DNA of 64,000 nucleotides from assembly GCF_029892565.1 (NCBI RefSeq), contig NZ_JARXVH010000009.1:62001-126000 (forward strand). Reading direction: 5' to 3'. Of the stretch, positions 32,423-41,700 are shown piece by piece (positions within the stretch are counted from its first letter, which is position 1; each line of letters opens with the position of its first letter). A program made the position numbers and the translations under genes. The DNA comes from Streptomyces pseudovenezuelae. Its GTDB lineage: Bacteria > Actinomycetota > Actinomycetes > Streptomycetales > Streptomycetaceae. Below the pieces are notes generated by a model. The model saw only the letters and a program-made list of their open reading frames with translations. It did not search any database and had not been told where the DNA came from.

Positions 32423-33244
32423 TCAGGGACGAAAGTCGTCGGCGTGCTCCCGCGCCCACTCCGGAAACGTCTGCGCGGGCTTCCCGGTCAGTTTCCCGAC
32501 GAGGGCTGTGGTCTCAGGGACACCCTCCGTCCCCGCCTCCCACGCGCGCATGATCGCCTCCACCCCCATCGCGGGCATCGTGCTGCCCAGATCGGCCCGT
32601 GCCTGTTCGGGGGTGACCGTCTCGACGGGGATCTTGCTGCCGATGGCCGTGCCGATGTGCTCGACCTGTTCGCGCAGGGTGAGCGCCTCGGGCCCGTACA
32701 GCGTGTACGCCTGGTGGCCGTGGCCCCGCTCGGTCAGCGCCGTCACCGCGAGGGCGGCCATGTCCCGTTCGCCGACGGGAGCCGTCAGTGCCTCCGGGTA
32801 CGGCAGCCGTACGGCTTCTCCGGCCTTGATCACCCGTGTCCACCACCAACGGGTGTTGGTCGCGAACATCCCCGGCCGGACGAAGGTCCAGGACAGCCCG
32901 GACTCCTCCAGGGCCGACTCCACGACCCGATGGGCCCGGGCGATCGGGTTGCCGTCGGCGCCGGGCTGTACGACCGCGGCGGACGACAGCAGCACCACGT
33001 GCCGTACCCCGGCCGAGCGGGCGGCCGTCACGAACTCGTCGACGCCCGCGGGCTTGGCGTAGAGGAACACCTGTGACGCGCCCTCCAGCGCGGCGGGCAG
33101 CGCCTCCGGCACCTCCAGATCCGCCGCCACGTGATCGGCGTCCGGCGTCCTGCTCGTCAACCGGGCCGGCACCCCCAACTCCGCCAGCCCTCCGGCGACA
33201 TGGCGGCCGACGTTCCCCCGAGCACCGAAAACAACCGTGACCAT
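32423..33244 (-). CDS. NmrA-like NAD(P)-binding protein
   Basis: A 273-residue atypical SDR. Rossmann start MVTVVFGARGNVGRHVAGGLAE (a G-x-x-G-N-x-G motif), VFLYAKPAGVDEFVTAARSAGVRHVVLLSSAAV, and SGLSWTFVRPGMFATNTRWW, the usual pattern of NmrA/HSCARG-type sensors or reductases. There is no YxxxK motif. The role may be NAD(P)H sensing or reduction of a quinone or enone. ATG 33244 has GGGAGG 8 nt upstream. It is convergent with the flavin reductase (21-bp gap) and downstream of the MFS gene. Confidence 0.83.
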   Translation of the reverse strand: MVTVVFGARGNVGRHVAGGLAELGVPARLTSRTPDADHVAADLEVPEALPAALEGASQVFLYAKPAGVDEFVTAARSAGVRHVVLLSSAAVVQPGADGNPIARAHRVVESALEESGLSWTFVRPGMFATNTRWWWTRVIKAGEAVRLPYPEALTAPVGERDMAALAVTALTERGHGHQAYTLYGPEALTLREQVEHIGTAIGSKIPVETVTPEQARADLGSTMPAMGVEAIMRAWEAGTEGVPETTALVGKLTGKPAQTFPEWAREHADDFRP

Positions 33245-33258
33245 CGTGCGGGCCTCCC

Positions 33259-34572
33259 TCACGCCAACGCCACGGCCCCTACCCCCGTCGGTCGCCGCCG
33301 AATCACCAGCGCCATCAGCGCCGCCACCGCGCACAGCGCCCCGGACGCGTACCAGACCACGTTGTACGAGCCGAAGGCGTCCCGCGCGACGCCGCCCAGG
33401 AAGGCCACGAGTGCCGCGCCGACCTGGTGGGAGGCGAGGACCCAGCCGAAGACGATCGCGCTGTCCTCGCCGTACTGCTCGCGGCACAGGGCGACGGTGG
33501 GCGGGACGGTGGCGACCCAGTCGAGGCCGTAGAAGACGATGAAGAAGAGCATCGGCGGGCGGACCGAGGGGGCCAGCAGCATCGGCAGGAACAGGAGCGA
33601 GATGCCGCGCAGGGCGTAGTAGACGGCGAGCAGGCGGCGCGCCTCGAAGCGGTCGGTGAACCAGCCGGAGGCGATCGTGCCGACCACGTCGAAGACGCCG
33701 ATCACCGCGAGCAGCGAGGCCGCCGCCGTGACGGGCATGCCGTGGTCGTGGGCGGCCGGCACGAAGTGGGTCTGGATCAGGCCGTTGGTGGAGGCGCCGC
33801 AGATCGCGAAGGTGCCGGCCAGCAGCCAGAAGGTACCGGTGCGGGCCGCCGAGTTCAGGACGCCGATCGTGCGCCGGGCGGCGCCCTGCACCGGCGCCGG
33901 CTTCGGTACGAACTCCGTTGCGCCGTACGGCTTCTGGCCCACGTCGGCCGGGTGGTCGCGCAGCAGCAGCCAGACGAAGGGGACGACCGCGAGGGCGGCG
34001 AGGGAGACCGTGACGGCCGCCGGGCGCCAGTCGTGCTTCTCGACGATCCAGGACAGCACCGGCAGGAAGATCAGTTGCCCGGAGGCGGACGCGGCGGTGA
34101 GGATGCCGGTGACCAAGCCCCGGCGCTCGGTGAACCAGCGGTTGGTGACGGTCGCCGCGAAGGCGAGCGCCATCGAGCCGGAGCCGAGGCCCACCAACAG
34201 GCCCCAGCACAGCATGAGTTGCCAGGCCGCCGTCATCCACACGGTCAGCCCGGCGCCGAGCGCGATCACGGTCAGGGCCACGGCGACGACCCGGCGGATG
34301 CCGAAGCGGTCCATCAGCGCCGCAGCGAACGGCGCGGTGAGGCCGTACAGCGCGAGGTTCACGGAGACCGCCGCACCGATCGTGCCGCGCGACCAGCCGA
34401 ACTCCTCGTGCAGCGGGTCGATGAGCAGTCCGGGCAGCGAACGGAAGGCGGCGGCACCGATGATCGTCACGAAGGTGACGGCGGCGACGAACCACGCCCG
34501 GTGGATGCGGTGCTTCTTGATCGGCCGGGTGTCCTCTGGGGCGGCGGCGCCCGCCTCGGTTGTCTGGGTCAC
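33259..34572 (-). CDS. MFS transporter (oxalate/formate-antiporter-like)
   Basis: A 437-residue transporter with about 12 predicted helices. The hydrophobic segments begin at AWFVAAVTFVTIIGAAAF and end at ALCAVAALMALVIRRR; DRFGIRRVVAV and DRFEARRLLAVYY are the charged cytoplasmic loops after helices 2 and 8. It likely moves an organic acid. GTG 34572 is chosen; a longer in-frame start lies at 34605. It is upstream of the NmrA-like gene (14-bp gap) and divergent from the GlxA-type regulator, whose target it may be. Confidence 0.86.
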   Translation of the reverse strand: MTQTTEAGAAAPEDTRPIKKHRIHRAWFVAAVTFVTIIGAAAFRSLPGLLIDPLHEEFGWSRGTIGAAVSVNLALYGLTAPFAAALMDRFGIRRVVAVALTVIALGAGLTVWMTAAWQLMLCWGLLVGLGSGSMALAFAATVTNRWFTERRGLVTGILTAASASGQLIFLPVLSWIVEKHDWRPAAVTVSLAALAVVPFVWLLLRDHPADVGQKPYGATEFVPKPAPVQGAARRTIGVLNSAARTGTFWLLAGTFAICGASTNGLIQTHFVPAAHDHGMPVTAAASLLAVIGVFDVVGTIASGWFTDRFEARRLLAVYYALRGISLLFLPMLLAPSVRPPMLFFIVFYGLDWVATVPPTVALCREQYGEDSAIVFGWVLASHQVGAALVAFLGGVARDAFGSYNVVWYASGALCAVAALMALVIRRRPTGVGAVALA

Positions 34573-34643
34573 GACATAAGGATCCAGGCCGCACCCCCGC
34601 CCCATCGAGTGGCCCGAAGGACAGCATTCGCTAGAATCGGGCC

Positions 34644-35675
34644 ATGGACTCGGCCACAGGCTCCCCGAACGGCTCCTCCGACGACTTCCGCGCGCACCGC
34701 GTCGTCGTGCTCGCCCTCGACGGCCTGCTCCCCTTCGAGCTGGGCATCCCGCACCGCATCTTCGGCCGCCCCAGGGACGCCGAGGGGCGACTGCTGTACG
34801 AGGTCGTCACCTGCTCGATCCGGCCGCCGGGCCCGGTCGACACCGACGCCGACTTCGCGATCCACGTCCCGAACGGCCCGGAGGCCCTGGCCACCGCCGA
34901 CACCGTGATCGTCCCGGCGTCGTACGAGCTCGGCCCGGTCTTCGAGGAGGGCGTCCTCACCCCGGAACTGGCCGCCGCCCTCGCCCACATCCGCCCCGGC
35001 ACCCGCCTCGCCTCCATCTGCACCGGCGTCTACGTCCTCGCCGCCGCGGGCCGCCTCGACGGCCGCCCCGCCACCACGCACTGGGCCGACGCCGAGCGCT
35101 TCCAGCGGCTGTTCCCGCAGATCGAGGTCGACGCGGACGTCCTGTTCATCGACGACGGCGACGTCCTGACCTCGGCGGGCGTCGCGGCCGGCATCGACCT
35201 GTGCCTGCACATGGTCCGCCGCGACCACGGCACGGCGGTCGCCAACGACGTCGCCCGCCGCACCGTCGTACCGCCGCACCGCGACGGCGGTCAGGCGCAG
35301 TACATCCACCGCCCGGTCCCCGACCCGCAGTTGGCGACCACGACGGCCGCCCGGGCCTGGGCGCTGGGCCGCCTGCACGAGCCGATCCAGCTGCGCGACA
35401 TGGCCGAGCAGGAGGCGATGTCCGTCCGCACCTTCACCCGCCGCTTCCGCGAGGAGGTCGGCGTCAGCCCCGGCCAGTGGCTCACCCAACAACGCGTCGA
35501 ACGCGCCCGCCACCTCCTCGAATCCAGCGACCTCTCCATCGACCAGGTCGCCACGGACGCGGGTTTCGGCACGGCCCAGTCCATGCGGCAGCACCTACAG
35601 GCGGCGCTGGGCGTCACGCCGACGACATATCGCCGCACGTTCCGCACGGGAGCCGCCACCGGCTCCGCGCTCTGA
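34644..35675 (+). CDS. GlxA-family AraC-type regulator (DJ-1/PfpI domain plus HTH)
   Basis: A 343-residue regulator. An N-terminal DJ-1/PfpI domain (about 18-190) has the elbow SICTGVYVLAAAG with Cys at the nucleophile position, then AraC HTH domains (about 225-325): LRDMAEQEAMSVRTFTRRFREEVGVSPGQWLTQQRVERARHLL and DQVATDAGFGTAQSMRQHLQAALGVTPTTYRRTF. GlxA regulators often sense small metabolites and control neighbouring transport genes. ATG 34644 begins the frame. The divergent MFS gene starts 71 bp away. Confidence 0.9.
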   Translation: MDSATGSPNGSSDDFRAHRVVVLALDGLLPFELGIPHRIFGRPRDAEGRLLYEVVTCSIRPPGPVDTDADFAIHVPNGPEALATADTVIVPASYELGPVFEEGVLTPELAAALAHIRPGTRLASICTGVYVLAAAGRLDGRPATTHWADAERFQRLFPQIEVDADVLFIDDGDVLTSAGVAAGIDLCLHMVRRDHGTAVANDVARRTVVPPHRDGGQAQYIHRPVPDPQLATTTAARAWALGRLHEPIQLRDMAEQEAMSVRTFTRRFREEVGVSPGQWLTQQRVERARHLLESSDLSIDQVATDAGFGTAQSMRQHLQAALGVTPTTYRRTFRTGAATGSAL

Positions 35676-35718
35676 ACCCGCCCCTCTGCCCACGTCCCCC
35701 GCCCACGTCCCCTCCGGG

Positions 35719-36888
35719 TCAGCCGGCGACGATGCCCTCGCCGCCGACGGCACCCGGCACCACGACCGACCCGATCGCGGTGAGCGACCCGTTCTTGTCG
35801 ACCCGGAACTCGTCGACGATGCCCTTGGCGCCGGTCTGGACGTAGAGGTACCGCCCGTCCGACGAGGCCGCCGCGTCCACCGTGCCCGCGTCGGTGGCCG
35901 TGTTGCCCAGTGCGGTCAACTCGCCCTGGGGGCCCACCCGGTAGCCGGACAGCGTGCCGCTGGCGGCGTTGGAGACGTAGACGTTGCCGCCGGCGGTCAC
36001 CGCCCAGCAGGTGGCGGTCTGGCCCGTCGGGACCGTGCCCTTCGCCGTCAGCTTCCCATCACGGCCGACGACGAAGGTACCGACCGAGTTCGTCCCGGCC
36101 TCCGTCACCTGGATCCGCCCGGCGGAGTCGAAGGCGAAGCCGAACGGTACGGCTCCCGGGAGCGAGGTCACCACGGGCCGCGCGGACGGCCCGCCGTGAC
36201 TGCCCCGGCCACCGACCGGGAAGACGTCGATGCTCTGCCCCGAAGCCTTGGTGGTGACCACGAGCTTCGAACCGTCCGGGGTGAAGGAGACCTGCCCGAC
36301 GGCCGAAGTCGCCGCGTCCAGACCGAGCGCGCGGTGCCGGGCGGAGACCTTCACCAGCCGCTCGCCGGTCCGCACGAAGCCCTGGACGGAGCCGCCGCCG
36401 AGCGCGTTGGCGACGTAGACCTGGTTGCCGTGGAAGGTGACGCTGACCGGGAACTTCCCGCCGCTGGAGATCTCCTGGACTCGCCGCAGGTGGGTGCCGT
36501 GCACGGCGAAGACGGTCACGGTGTCGCTGCCCGCGTTGACGGCGTAGAGCAACTGGTTGTGCCGGTCGTAGGCGAGCGACCCCTGCGAGGCCAGGTGGTC
36601 CACGACGGTGCCGGCCAGCACACCGCCCTTGCCCCCGGTGCGATGGGTGCCCTTCTGGCGGAGGGTGCCGTCGGCGGCGCGCTCGTAGGCGACGACGGTG
36701 TTCGCGGCCGTGTCGTCGGTCTGCACGAACACCGTCGAACCACCGCGGTGCGCACGGGAGTCGGCACCGTCATGCCCACCGGCGGCACTGGCCGTGGGAG
36801 CGGCGAGGACGGCCGCGGCAGCGACCGCGACGGCGCCTGTACCCGTCGTACGGGCGATGCGGGCGATGCGAGCCTTGGCGAGAGTCAT
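35719..36888 (-). CDS. Secreted lactonase-fold seven-bladed propeller protein
   Basis: A 389-residue exported protein. Signal sequence ARIARTTGTGAVAVAAAAVLAAPTASAAG at the N-terminus, then beta-propeller repeats with YVANALGGGSVQGFVRTGERL, LVVTTKASGQSIDVFPVGG and YVSNAASGTLSGYRVGPQGEL, the '(V/Y)xNxxSxxVxGF' pattern of the 6-phosphogluconolactonase fold. Export argues against a pentose-phosphate role; binding or lactone hydrolysis outside the cell is possible. ATG 36888 has AAGGAG upstream. Confidence 0.82.
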   Translation of the reverse strand: MTLAKARIARIARTTGTGAVAVAAAAVLAAPTASAAGGHDGADSRAHRGGSTVFVQTDDTAANTVVAYERAADGTLRQKGTHRTGGKGGVLAGTVVDHLASQGSLAYDRHNQLLYAVNAGSDTVTVFAVHGTHLRRVQEISSGGKFPVSVTFHGNQVYVANALGGGSVQGFVRTGERLVKVSARHRALGLDAATSAVGQVSFTPDGSKLVVTTKASGQSIDVFPVGGRGSHGGPSARPVVTSLPGAVPFGFAFDSAGRIQVTEAGTNSVGTFVVGRDGKLTAKGTVPTGQTATCWAVTAGGNVYVSNAASGTLSGYRVGPQGELTALGNTATDAGTVDAAASSDGRYLYVQTGAKGIVDEFRVDKNGSLTAIGSVVVPGAVGGEGIVAG

Positions 36889-37060
36889 GTGCGAGTACTC
36901 CTTCATGCGAAATGCGAAAGCAGAAACCGGCATGCTCATGGCCGGACGACTGCAACGCTAGGCCGCACCGAAGGAACATAGACGGGCAAATAGCGCATGA
37001 AGGGCCCGACGTCCGCGCTTCGTAAGAATCACCGCCAACTCCGCACCGGAGCACCCGACT

Positions 37061-38314
37061 TCACAGTTCGGAGGGCCGGTGCCCGGGTATCGCCGCAAGA
37101 GATACGTCGGTGTCGACACCCGGGCCTGAACGGCCAGCCCGCCGCGCCTCCCCCCACCACCCGACCCCCGCGAGCGTCAGGGTCAACCCCACCCCGGCCA
37201 ACACAGCCGTAGACGGCGCCACCACCCGAAGCAGCGCCCCGGCGAGGGACCCGGTCGCCGCATAACCCGCCCCCGCAGCCGCGTACATGACCGAGTACCC
37301 GGCAGCCAGGGCGTTCGGCGGAAGGGCCTCACGGAGGGACAGATTCCGGGTGAGCATCGCGGCCGACTGCAGCGTGCCGCCCACCACCAGCGCCACCGCT
37401 ATCCCCGCCGTACCGGTGGACAGAGCGGCGATGGTCACGCAGGCCGAGGTGCCGGCCACCAACACCGCGCTACGAGTACGCAGTTCACCCGGCCATCTCC
37501 GAAGGCCGTACGCGAACGCCCCGAGCCCCCCACCCACCGCCATCCCGGTCAGCAGCGGCCCGGACCAACCGACCGCGATGCCGCGCTGTTCGAGCAGGGC
37601 CGGCAGCACGAGTTCGGACAACCCGAGCAGAGTCAGGCTGGCCGCACCGGTGACGTACACCGGCCAGGCCCCGGCCAGCACCCGCAGCGGAGACGCACCC
37701 GGCCGACGCCCGCCAGCATCCACGTCACCCGCGCCGCCGTCCTCGCCCCAGGCGGCCGGAAGAAACCACAGCCCGACGATCGAAAGGGCCATGAGAACAG
37801 CGGCCAGCCCCAACGGAACCCGCGGAGCAACACCAAGAGCCAACCCGGCGACCGCGGCCGGGGAAACGGCCCACACCCCCGCCGTCACCACCGACTCGAC
37901 GGACAACGCCTGCGCCACCGCCCGCTCCGGAACCAGGCTGGTGAGCAACGTCCGCAGCCCACCGGTGGCAGCCGCCGGCGCGGCCCCGGCCATGACCGCG
38001 AACCCGCTGAGAACAACCGGATGCGCAGCCGGAAGCACCCACAGCCCCGCAAACCCAACAGCACCCACCGCAAGCCCGACAGCCAGATGCACCCGCCCCC
38101 GCTCAGGACGCAACCGCATCCCGAGCACCGGCGCCCCCACGATCTCGCCGATCACATAGGCCGCCGCGAGAACCGCCCCCAGCGAATACCCACCGGCCCG
38201 CTCCCGCACCAGAAACACCAGCGCCAACGGAGCCATGGCGACCGGCATCCGGGCCCCGACCGCAGTGCAGGCCCAGACCAGCACCTTCTTCGAGGCGACG
38301 TCGCGATAGGTCAT
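37061..38314 (-). CDS. MFS-type efflux transporter
   Basis: A 417-residue membrane protein with about 12 helices. It starts MTYRDVASKKVLVWACTAVGARMPVAMAPLALVFLVRE and contains AAAYVIGEIVGAPVLGMRLRPERGRV. The pattern AxR(M/L)P of helix 1 is frequent in Streptomyces MFS proteins of the drug-export type. The substrate is unknown. ATG 38314 is used although no clear ribosome site precedes it; the longer frame starts at 38350. Neighbours do not clarify its role. Confidence 0.82.
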   Translation of the reverse strand: MTYRDVASKKVLVWACTAVGARMPVAMAPLALVFLVRERAGGYSLGAVLAAAYVIGEIVGAPVLGMRLRPERGRVHLAVGLAVGAVGFAGLWVLPAAHPVVLSGFAVMAGAAPAAATGGLRTLLTSLVPERAVAQALSVESVVTAGVWAVSPAAVAGLALGVAPRVPLGLAAVLMALSIVGLWFLPAAWGEDGGAGDVDAGGRRPGASPLRVLAGAWPVYVTGAASLTLLGLSELVLPALLEQRGIAVGWSGPLLTGMAVGGGLGAFAYGLRRWPGELRTRSAVLVAGTSACVTIAALSTGTAGIAVALVVGGTLQSAAMLTRNLSLREALPPNALAAGYSVMYAAAGAGYAATGSLAGALLRVVAPSTAVLAGVGLTLTLAGVGWWGEARRAGRSGPGVDTDVSLAAIPGHRPSEL

Positions 38315-38398
38315 GAGAAAACGGTACGAGGCACCACTGACAACGCCCATCCCCGCGCACTCACGACTCCCGGGTACGAGAGCCCCTCCCGTTCCCGC

Positions 38399-39448
38399 CT
38401 AGAACGTAAGCACCCCCCGAGCCACCCGCCCCGCCTCCGCATCGGCCCGCGCCTTCTCGAAGTCCTCGACCGGATACGTCTCCGTCACCAGCTCGTCCAG
38501 CAGCAACCGCCCCGCCCGGTACAACTCGGCGTACAGCGCGATGTCCCGCTGGGGCCGCGAAGACCCGTACCGGCACCCGAGGATCGACTTGTCCAGGTAC
38601 ATCGAGGAGACGAGGAAGGACGCCTCCGCAGTCGCCGGCGGCACCCCCAGCAGCACCGCCTGCCCATGCCGGTCCAGCAGGTCGATCGCCTGGCGGATCA
38701 GCTCCACCCGCCCGACGCACTCGAAGGCGTGGTCGGCCCCCGTCGGCAGAAGATCCTTCACCCCGTCCGTCGACGTGAGGAAGTCCGTCGCCCCGAACTG
38801 CCGTGCCACCGCCTCCTTCGCCGGATTCGCGTCCACGGCGACGATCCGCAACGCCCCCGCGATCCGCGCGCCCTGGATGACGTTGAGCCCGATCCCACCG
38901 GTACCGATGACGAGCACCGACTCGCCCCGGTCGACCTTGGCCCGATTGAGCACGGCCCCCACGCCCGTCAGCACACCGCACCCGATCAGCGCGGCGGACG
39001 GCAGCGGAATGTCCTTGGGGATACGGACCACCTGTACGGCCTTCACCACGGTCCATTCCGCGAAGGCCGAGTTGGACGCGAACTGGTACACCGGCCGCCC
39101 GCCCTGCGCGAACGGCTGCCCCGGCCGCCCGATCGCCTGCCGGCACATGGTCGGCCGCCCCCGGTCGCACTGGGCACAGGTCCCGCAGTTGGCCAGCGTG
39201 GACAGGGAGACGTGATCCCCGGGCCTCACATGCGTGACCCCGGCCCCCACGACCTCCACCACCCCCGCCCCCTCATGTCCCAGCACCACCGGCACCGGAA
39301 AGGGAATGGTCCCGTCCACCACGGACAGATCGCTGTGGCACAACCCCGCCGCCGAGATCGCGACCAGCACCTCGCCCGGCCCCGGATCCCGTACGACGAG
39401 GTCGTCCACGACCTCCACCTGCTTGCCGTCGAACACCACACCGCGCAT
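38399..39448 (-). CDS. Zinc-dependent alcohol dehydrogenase (class III-like MDR)
   Basis: A 349-residue MDR dehydrogenase. Catalytic zinc ligands in GLCHSDLSVVDG and GHEGAGVVEVVG, four structural-zinc cysteines in NCGTCAQCDRGRPTMC, and the NAD motif VIGTGGIGLNVIQGARIAGA. It resembles the NDMA- or mycothiol-type dehydrogenases that serve alcohol oxidation in actinobacterial sterol clusters. ATG 39448 overlaps the acyl-CoA dehydrogenase stop by 1 bp (TGATG). Last gene of the SDR-ACAD-ADH operon behind the operator at 41639. Confidence 0.9.
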   Translation of the reverse strand: MRGVVFDGKQVEVVDDLVVRDPGPGEVLVAISAAGLCHSDLSVVDGTIPFPVPVVLGHEGAGVVEVVGAGVTHVRPGDHVSLSTLANCGTCAQCDRGRPTMCRQAIGRPGQPFAQGGRPVYQFASNSAFAEWTVVKAVQVVRIPKDIPLPSAALIGCGVLTGVGAVLNRAKVDRGESVLVIGTGGIGLNVIQGARIAGALRIVAVDANPAKEAVARQFGATDFLTSTDGVKDLLPTGADHAFECVGRVELIRQAIDLLDRHGQAVLLGVPPATAEASFLVSSMYLDKSILGCRYGSSRPQRDIALYAELYRAGRLLLDELVTETYPVEDFEKARADAEAGRVARGVLTF

Positions 39449-40599
39449 CACACGACCCCCTTGGGCTCTCTCGGCAGACCGAGCACCCGCTCGGCGATGA
39501 TGGTGCGCTGGATCTGATCCGAGCCGCCGTAGATCGTGTCGGCCCGCGAGAACAGGAACTGCCGCTGCCAGACGTCGAGTTCGTACGGCGCCGAGGCCGA
39601 CCAGTCCCCCGGCCCGACCGTCGCCCCGGCCCCCCGCACGAGCATCGCCAGCTCCCCGAGCCGCTGATGCCACCCCGCCCACAACAGCTTGGCCACGCTG
39701 GGCGCCCCGGCGTCCCCCGAACTCCCCAGCGTCCGCAGGGCGTTCCACCGCATCACCCGCAACTCCCCCCACAGCCGCAGCAACCGCTCCCGCACCACGG
39801 CGTCCCCCACCGCCCCGCTCTCCACGGCCGCCCGCACCACCCGCCCCAACTCCTCGGCGAACCCGACCTGTTGGGCAAGCGTCGAAACCCCTCGCTCAAA
39901 CCCGAGCAGACTCATCGCGACCTTCCAACCGCCCCCCTCACCCCCCACAACATGCTCCGCCCGCGCCACCGCCCCATCGAAGAAGACCTCGTTGAACTCA
40001 CTGGTCCCGGTCATCTGCCGAATGGGCCGCACCTCGATCCGCCCCGGCTGATCCATGGGTACGAGGAGAAAAGTGAGCCCCCGATGCCGCGTGGAACCCG
40101 CCTCAGTCCGCGCCAACACAAAACACCAGTCGGCCTCATGCGCAAGCGAGGTCCATATCTTCTGCCCGGAAACTCGATACCCCCCATCCCGATCCCGCTC
40201 CCCCCGAGTCCGCACCCCCGCCAGATCCGACCCGGCCCCCGGCTCGCTGTACCCCTGACACCACAACTCGTCCCCAGCCGCCACCGCCGGCAGAAACCGC
40301 GCCTTCTGCTCCTCACTCCCATGAGCGAGAAGCGTAGGCCCCAACAAATTCTCCCCAATATGCCCAGACCGAGGCGCCGCCCCCGACCGCACATACTCCT
40401 CAGCCCAGGCCACTTGCTGAGTCAGACTGGCAACCCGATTCCCATATCCCGACTCAGCCCAACCAAGCCCGATCCACCCGGCTTTACCGAGTTCACGTTC
40501 CCAGTCACGACGCTCCTGCCCGGACTCGACATGCTCAGCAAGCCAAGCCCTGGCCTCCACACGAAACGCCTCATCCTCACCGCTAAACCCAAACTCCAC
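39448..40599 (-). CDS. Acyl-CoA dehydrogenase, QIQR-type heteromeric subunit
   Basis: A 383-residue ACAD (FadE26/28-like). It has WCQGYSEPGAGSDLAGVRTRG and GYRVSGQKIWTSLAHEADWCFVLART in the middle domain and the C-terminal DTIYGGSDQIQRTIIAERVLGLP, where the usual catalytic YEGT is YGGS. That is typical of the FAD-binding subunit of alpha2beta2 enzymes whose catalytic Glu lies in the partner. No partner is adjacent; 12271 is the orphan of the other type. GTG 40599 follows GGAGGGG. Parts of the 3-prime half have more A/T at third positions than neighbouring genes. Confidence 0.9.
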   Translation of the reverse strand: MEFGFSGEDEAFRVEARAWLAEHVESGQERRDWERELGKAGWIGLGWAESGYGNRVASLTQQVAWAEEYVRSGAAPRSGHIGENLLGPTLLAHGSEEQKARFLPAVAAGDELWCQGYSEPGAGSDLAGVRTRGERDRDGGYRVSGQKIWTSLAHEADWCFVLARTEAGSTRHRGLTFLLVPMDQPGRIEVRPIRQMTGTSEFNEVFFDGAVARAEHVVGGEGGGWKVAMSLLGFERGVSTLAQQVGFAEELGRVVRAAVESGAVGDAVVRERLLRLWGELRVMRWNALRTLGSSGDAGAPSVAKLLWAGWHQRLGELAMLVRGAGATVGPGDWSASAPYELDVWQRQFLFSRADTIYGGSDQIQRTIIAERVLGLPREPKGVV

Positions 40600-40637
40600 G
40601 AAGGTCCCCTCCAAACGCCGGTTGCCTATGCCCACCC

Positions 40638-40665
40638 AGGGGCGCGGGGAACTGCGCGACCAGCC
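40638..40665. repeat. Copy 1 of a 28-bp interspersed intergenic repeat
   Basis: A 28-bp sequence starting AGGGGCGCGGGGAACT and ending GCGCGACCAGCC, lying between the SDR and acyl-CoA dehydrogenase genes inside one operon. The same sequence occurs at 52197, 52256 and 59979. Confidence 0.85.
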
Positions 40666-40708
40666 ACACCCAACCCGCACCCGCGAACCCACAACGCCCC
40701 GCGAGCTC

Positions 40709-41617
40709 TTAGGCGTTGGGCCGAGAACCTTCCCGCGCGGCCCTCTCCATCTCCTCCAACCGCACAAGCATCGGCATCGGATCCACCCCAACAGACCCAG
40801 GCAGAAACTCCGCAATCTTTTCCGGCGTCCAGGACCCACCCTCGGCATACGCGGCGCGCAGCTCCCGCGGCTGGGCCCACACCGCAATCTTCGCCCCCGC
40901 CACCGTATAAACCTGCCCCGTCACTTCCCGAGCCCGCTCGGACAGCAGATATACAACAAGCGCCGCCACATCCTCCGGCTCGCCCATCTCCGCCAACTCC
41001 ATAGGAACGTTGGCCGACATCCGCGTACGAGCCACGGGCGCCACCGCATTTGCGGTGACTCCATACTTGTTCAGGCCCAGCGCAGCGCTCCGCACCAGCG
41101 AGATAATCCCGCCCTTGGCCGCGCTGTAATTCGCCTGCGAAACCGACCCCTGATGATTCCCGCTGGTGAACCCGATCAACACCCCCGCCCGCTGCTTCCG
41201 CATCACCGCGGAAGCCGCCCGAAAAACAGTGAACGTGCCCTTCAGATGGGTGGCGATCACCGGATCCCACTCCTCCTCGGACATGTTGAAAAGCATCCGT
41301 TCACGCAGAATCCCGGCGACGCACACCACCCCGTCGATCCGCCCGTACGACGACAGCGCGACGTCCACGACCCGCTGCCCGCCCGCCATCGTGGAGATGT
41401 CGTCGGCGACCGCGACCGCCTCCCCGCCCGCCGCCTCGATCTCCTTCACCACCGCCGAGGCGATCTCGCTCGCCGGGGACGCGCCGTCCACGGAGACGCC
41501 GTAGTCGTTGACGACGACCTTCGCGCCCTCGGCCGCCGCGGCCAGCGCGACCGCTCGTCCGATGCCCCGCCCGGCACCGGTGACGGCGACGACCTTGCCT
41601 GCCAAGAAGTTCCCCAC
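40709..41617 (-). CDS. Short-chain dehydrogenase/reductase (17-beta-HSD-like)
   Basis: A 302-residue SDR: TGAGRGIGRAVALAAAAEGAKVVVNDYG (cofactor site), the VCVAGILRERMLF strand replacing NNAG, the catalytic Ser in TSGNHQGSVSQANYSAAKGG with YSAAK as Tyr/Lys, and a C-terminal extension. The VAVVNDYG start and extra length match multifunctional-enzyme-type or 17-beta-HSD-4-like SDRs, which oxidise 3-hydroxyacyl-CoA esters. First gene of the SDR-ACAD-ADH operon, behind the operator at 41639. Confidence 0.89.
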   Translation of the reverse strand: MGNFLAGKVVAVTGAGRGIGRAVALAAAAEGAKVVVNDYGVSVDGASPASEIASAVVKEIEAAGGEAVAVADDISTMAGGQRVVDVALSSYGRIDGVVCVAGILRERMLFNMSEEEWDPVIATHLKGTFTVFRAASAVMRKQRAGVLIGFTSGNHQGSVSQANYSAAKGGIISLVRSAALGLNKYGVTANAVAPVARTRMSANVPMELAEMGEPEDVAALVVYLLSERAREVTGQVYTVAGAKIAVWAQPRELRAAYAEGGSWTPEKIAEFLPGSVGVDPMPMLVRLEEMERAAREGSRPNA

Positions 41618-41638
41618 GCCGGCCCCTTCCCGCGGTTT

Positions 41639-41653
41639 CTGACGGACCGTTAG
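41639..41653. promoter_or_regulatory. Regulon operator (one mismatch)
   Basis: CTGACGGACCGTTAG lies between the divergent SDR (start 41617) and cyclase-family (start 41701) genes, with AT after the right arm. A further half-site CCGTCAGAT follows at 41664-41672. Confidence 0.7.
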
Positions 41654-41700
41654 ATTTTATGACCCGTCAGATACCTGGAGACAACCCCCGGGAAGGCCAG

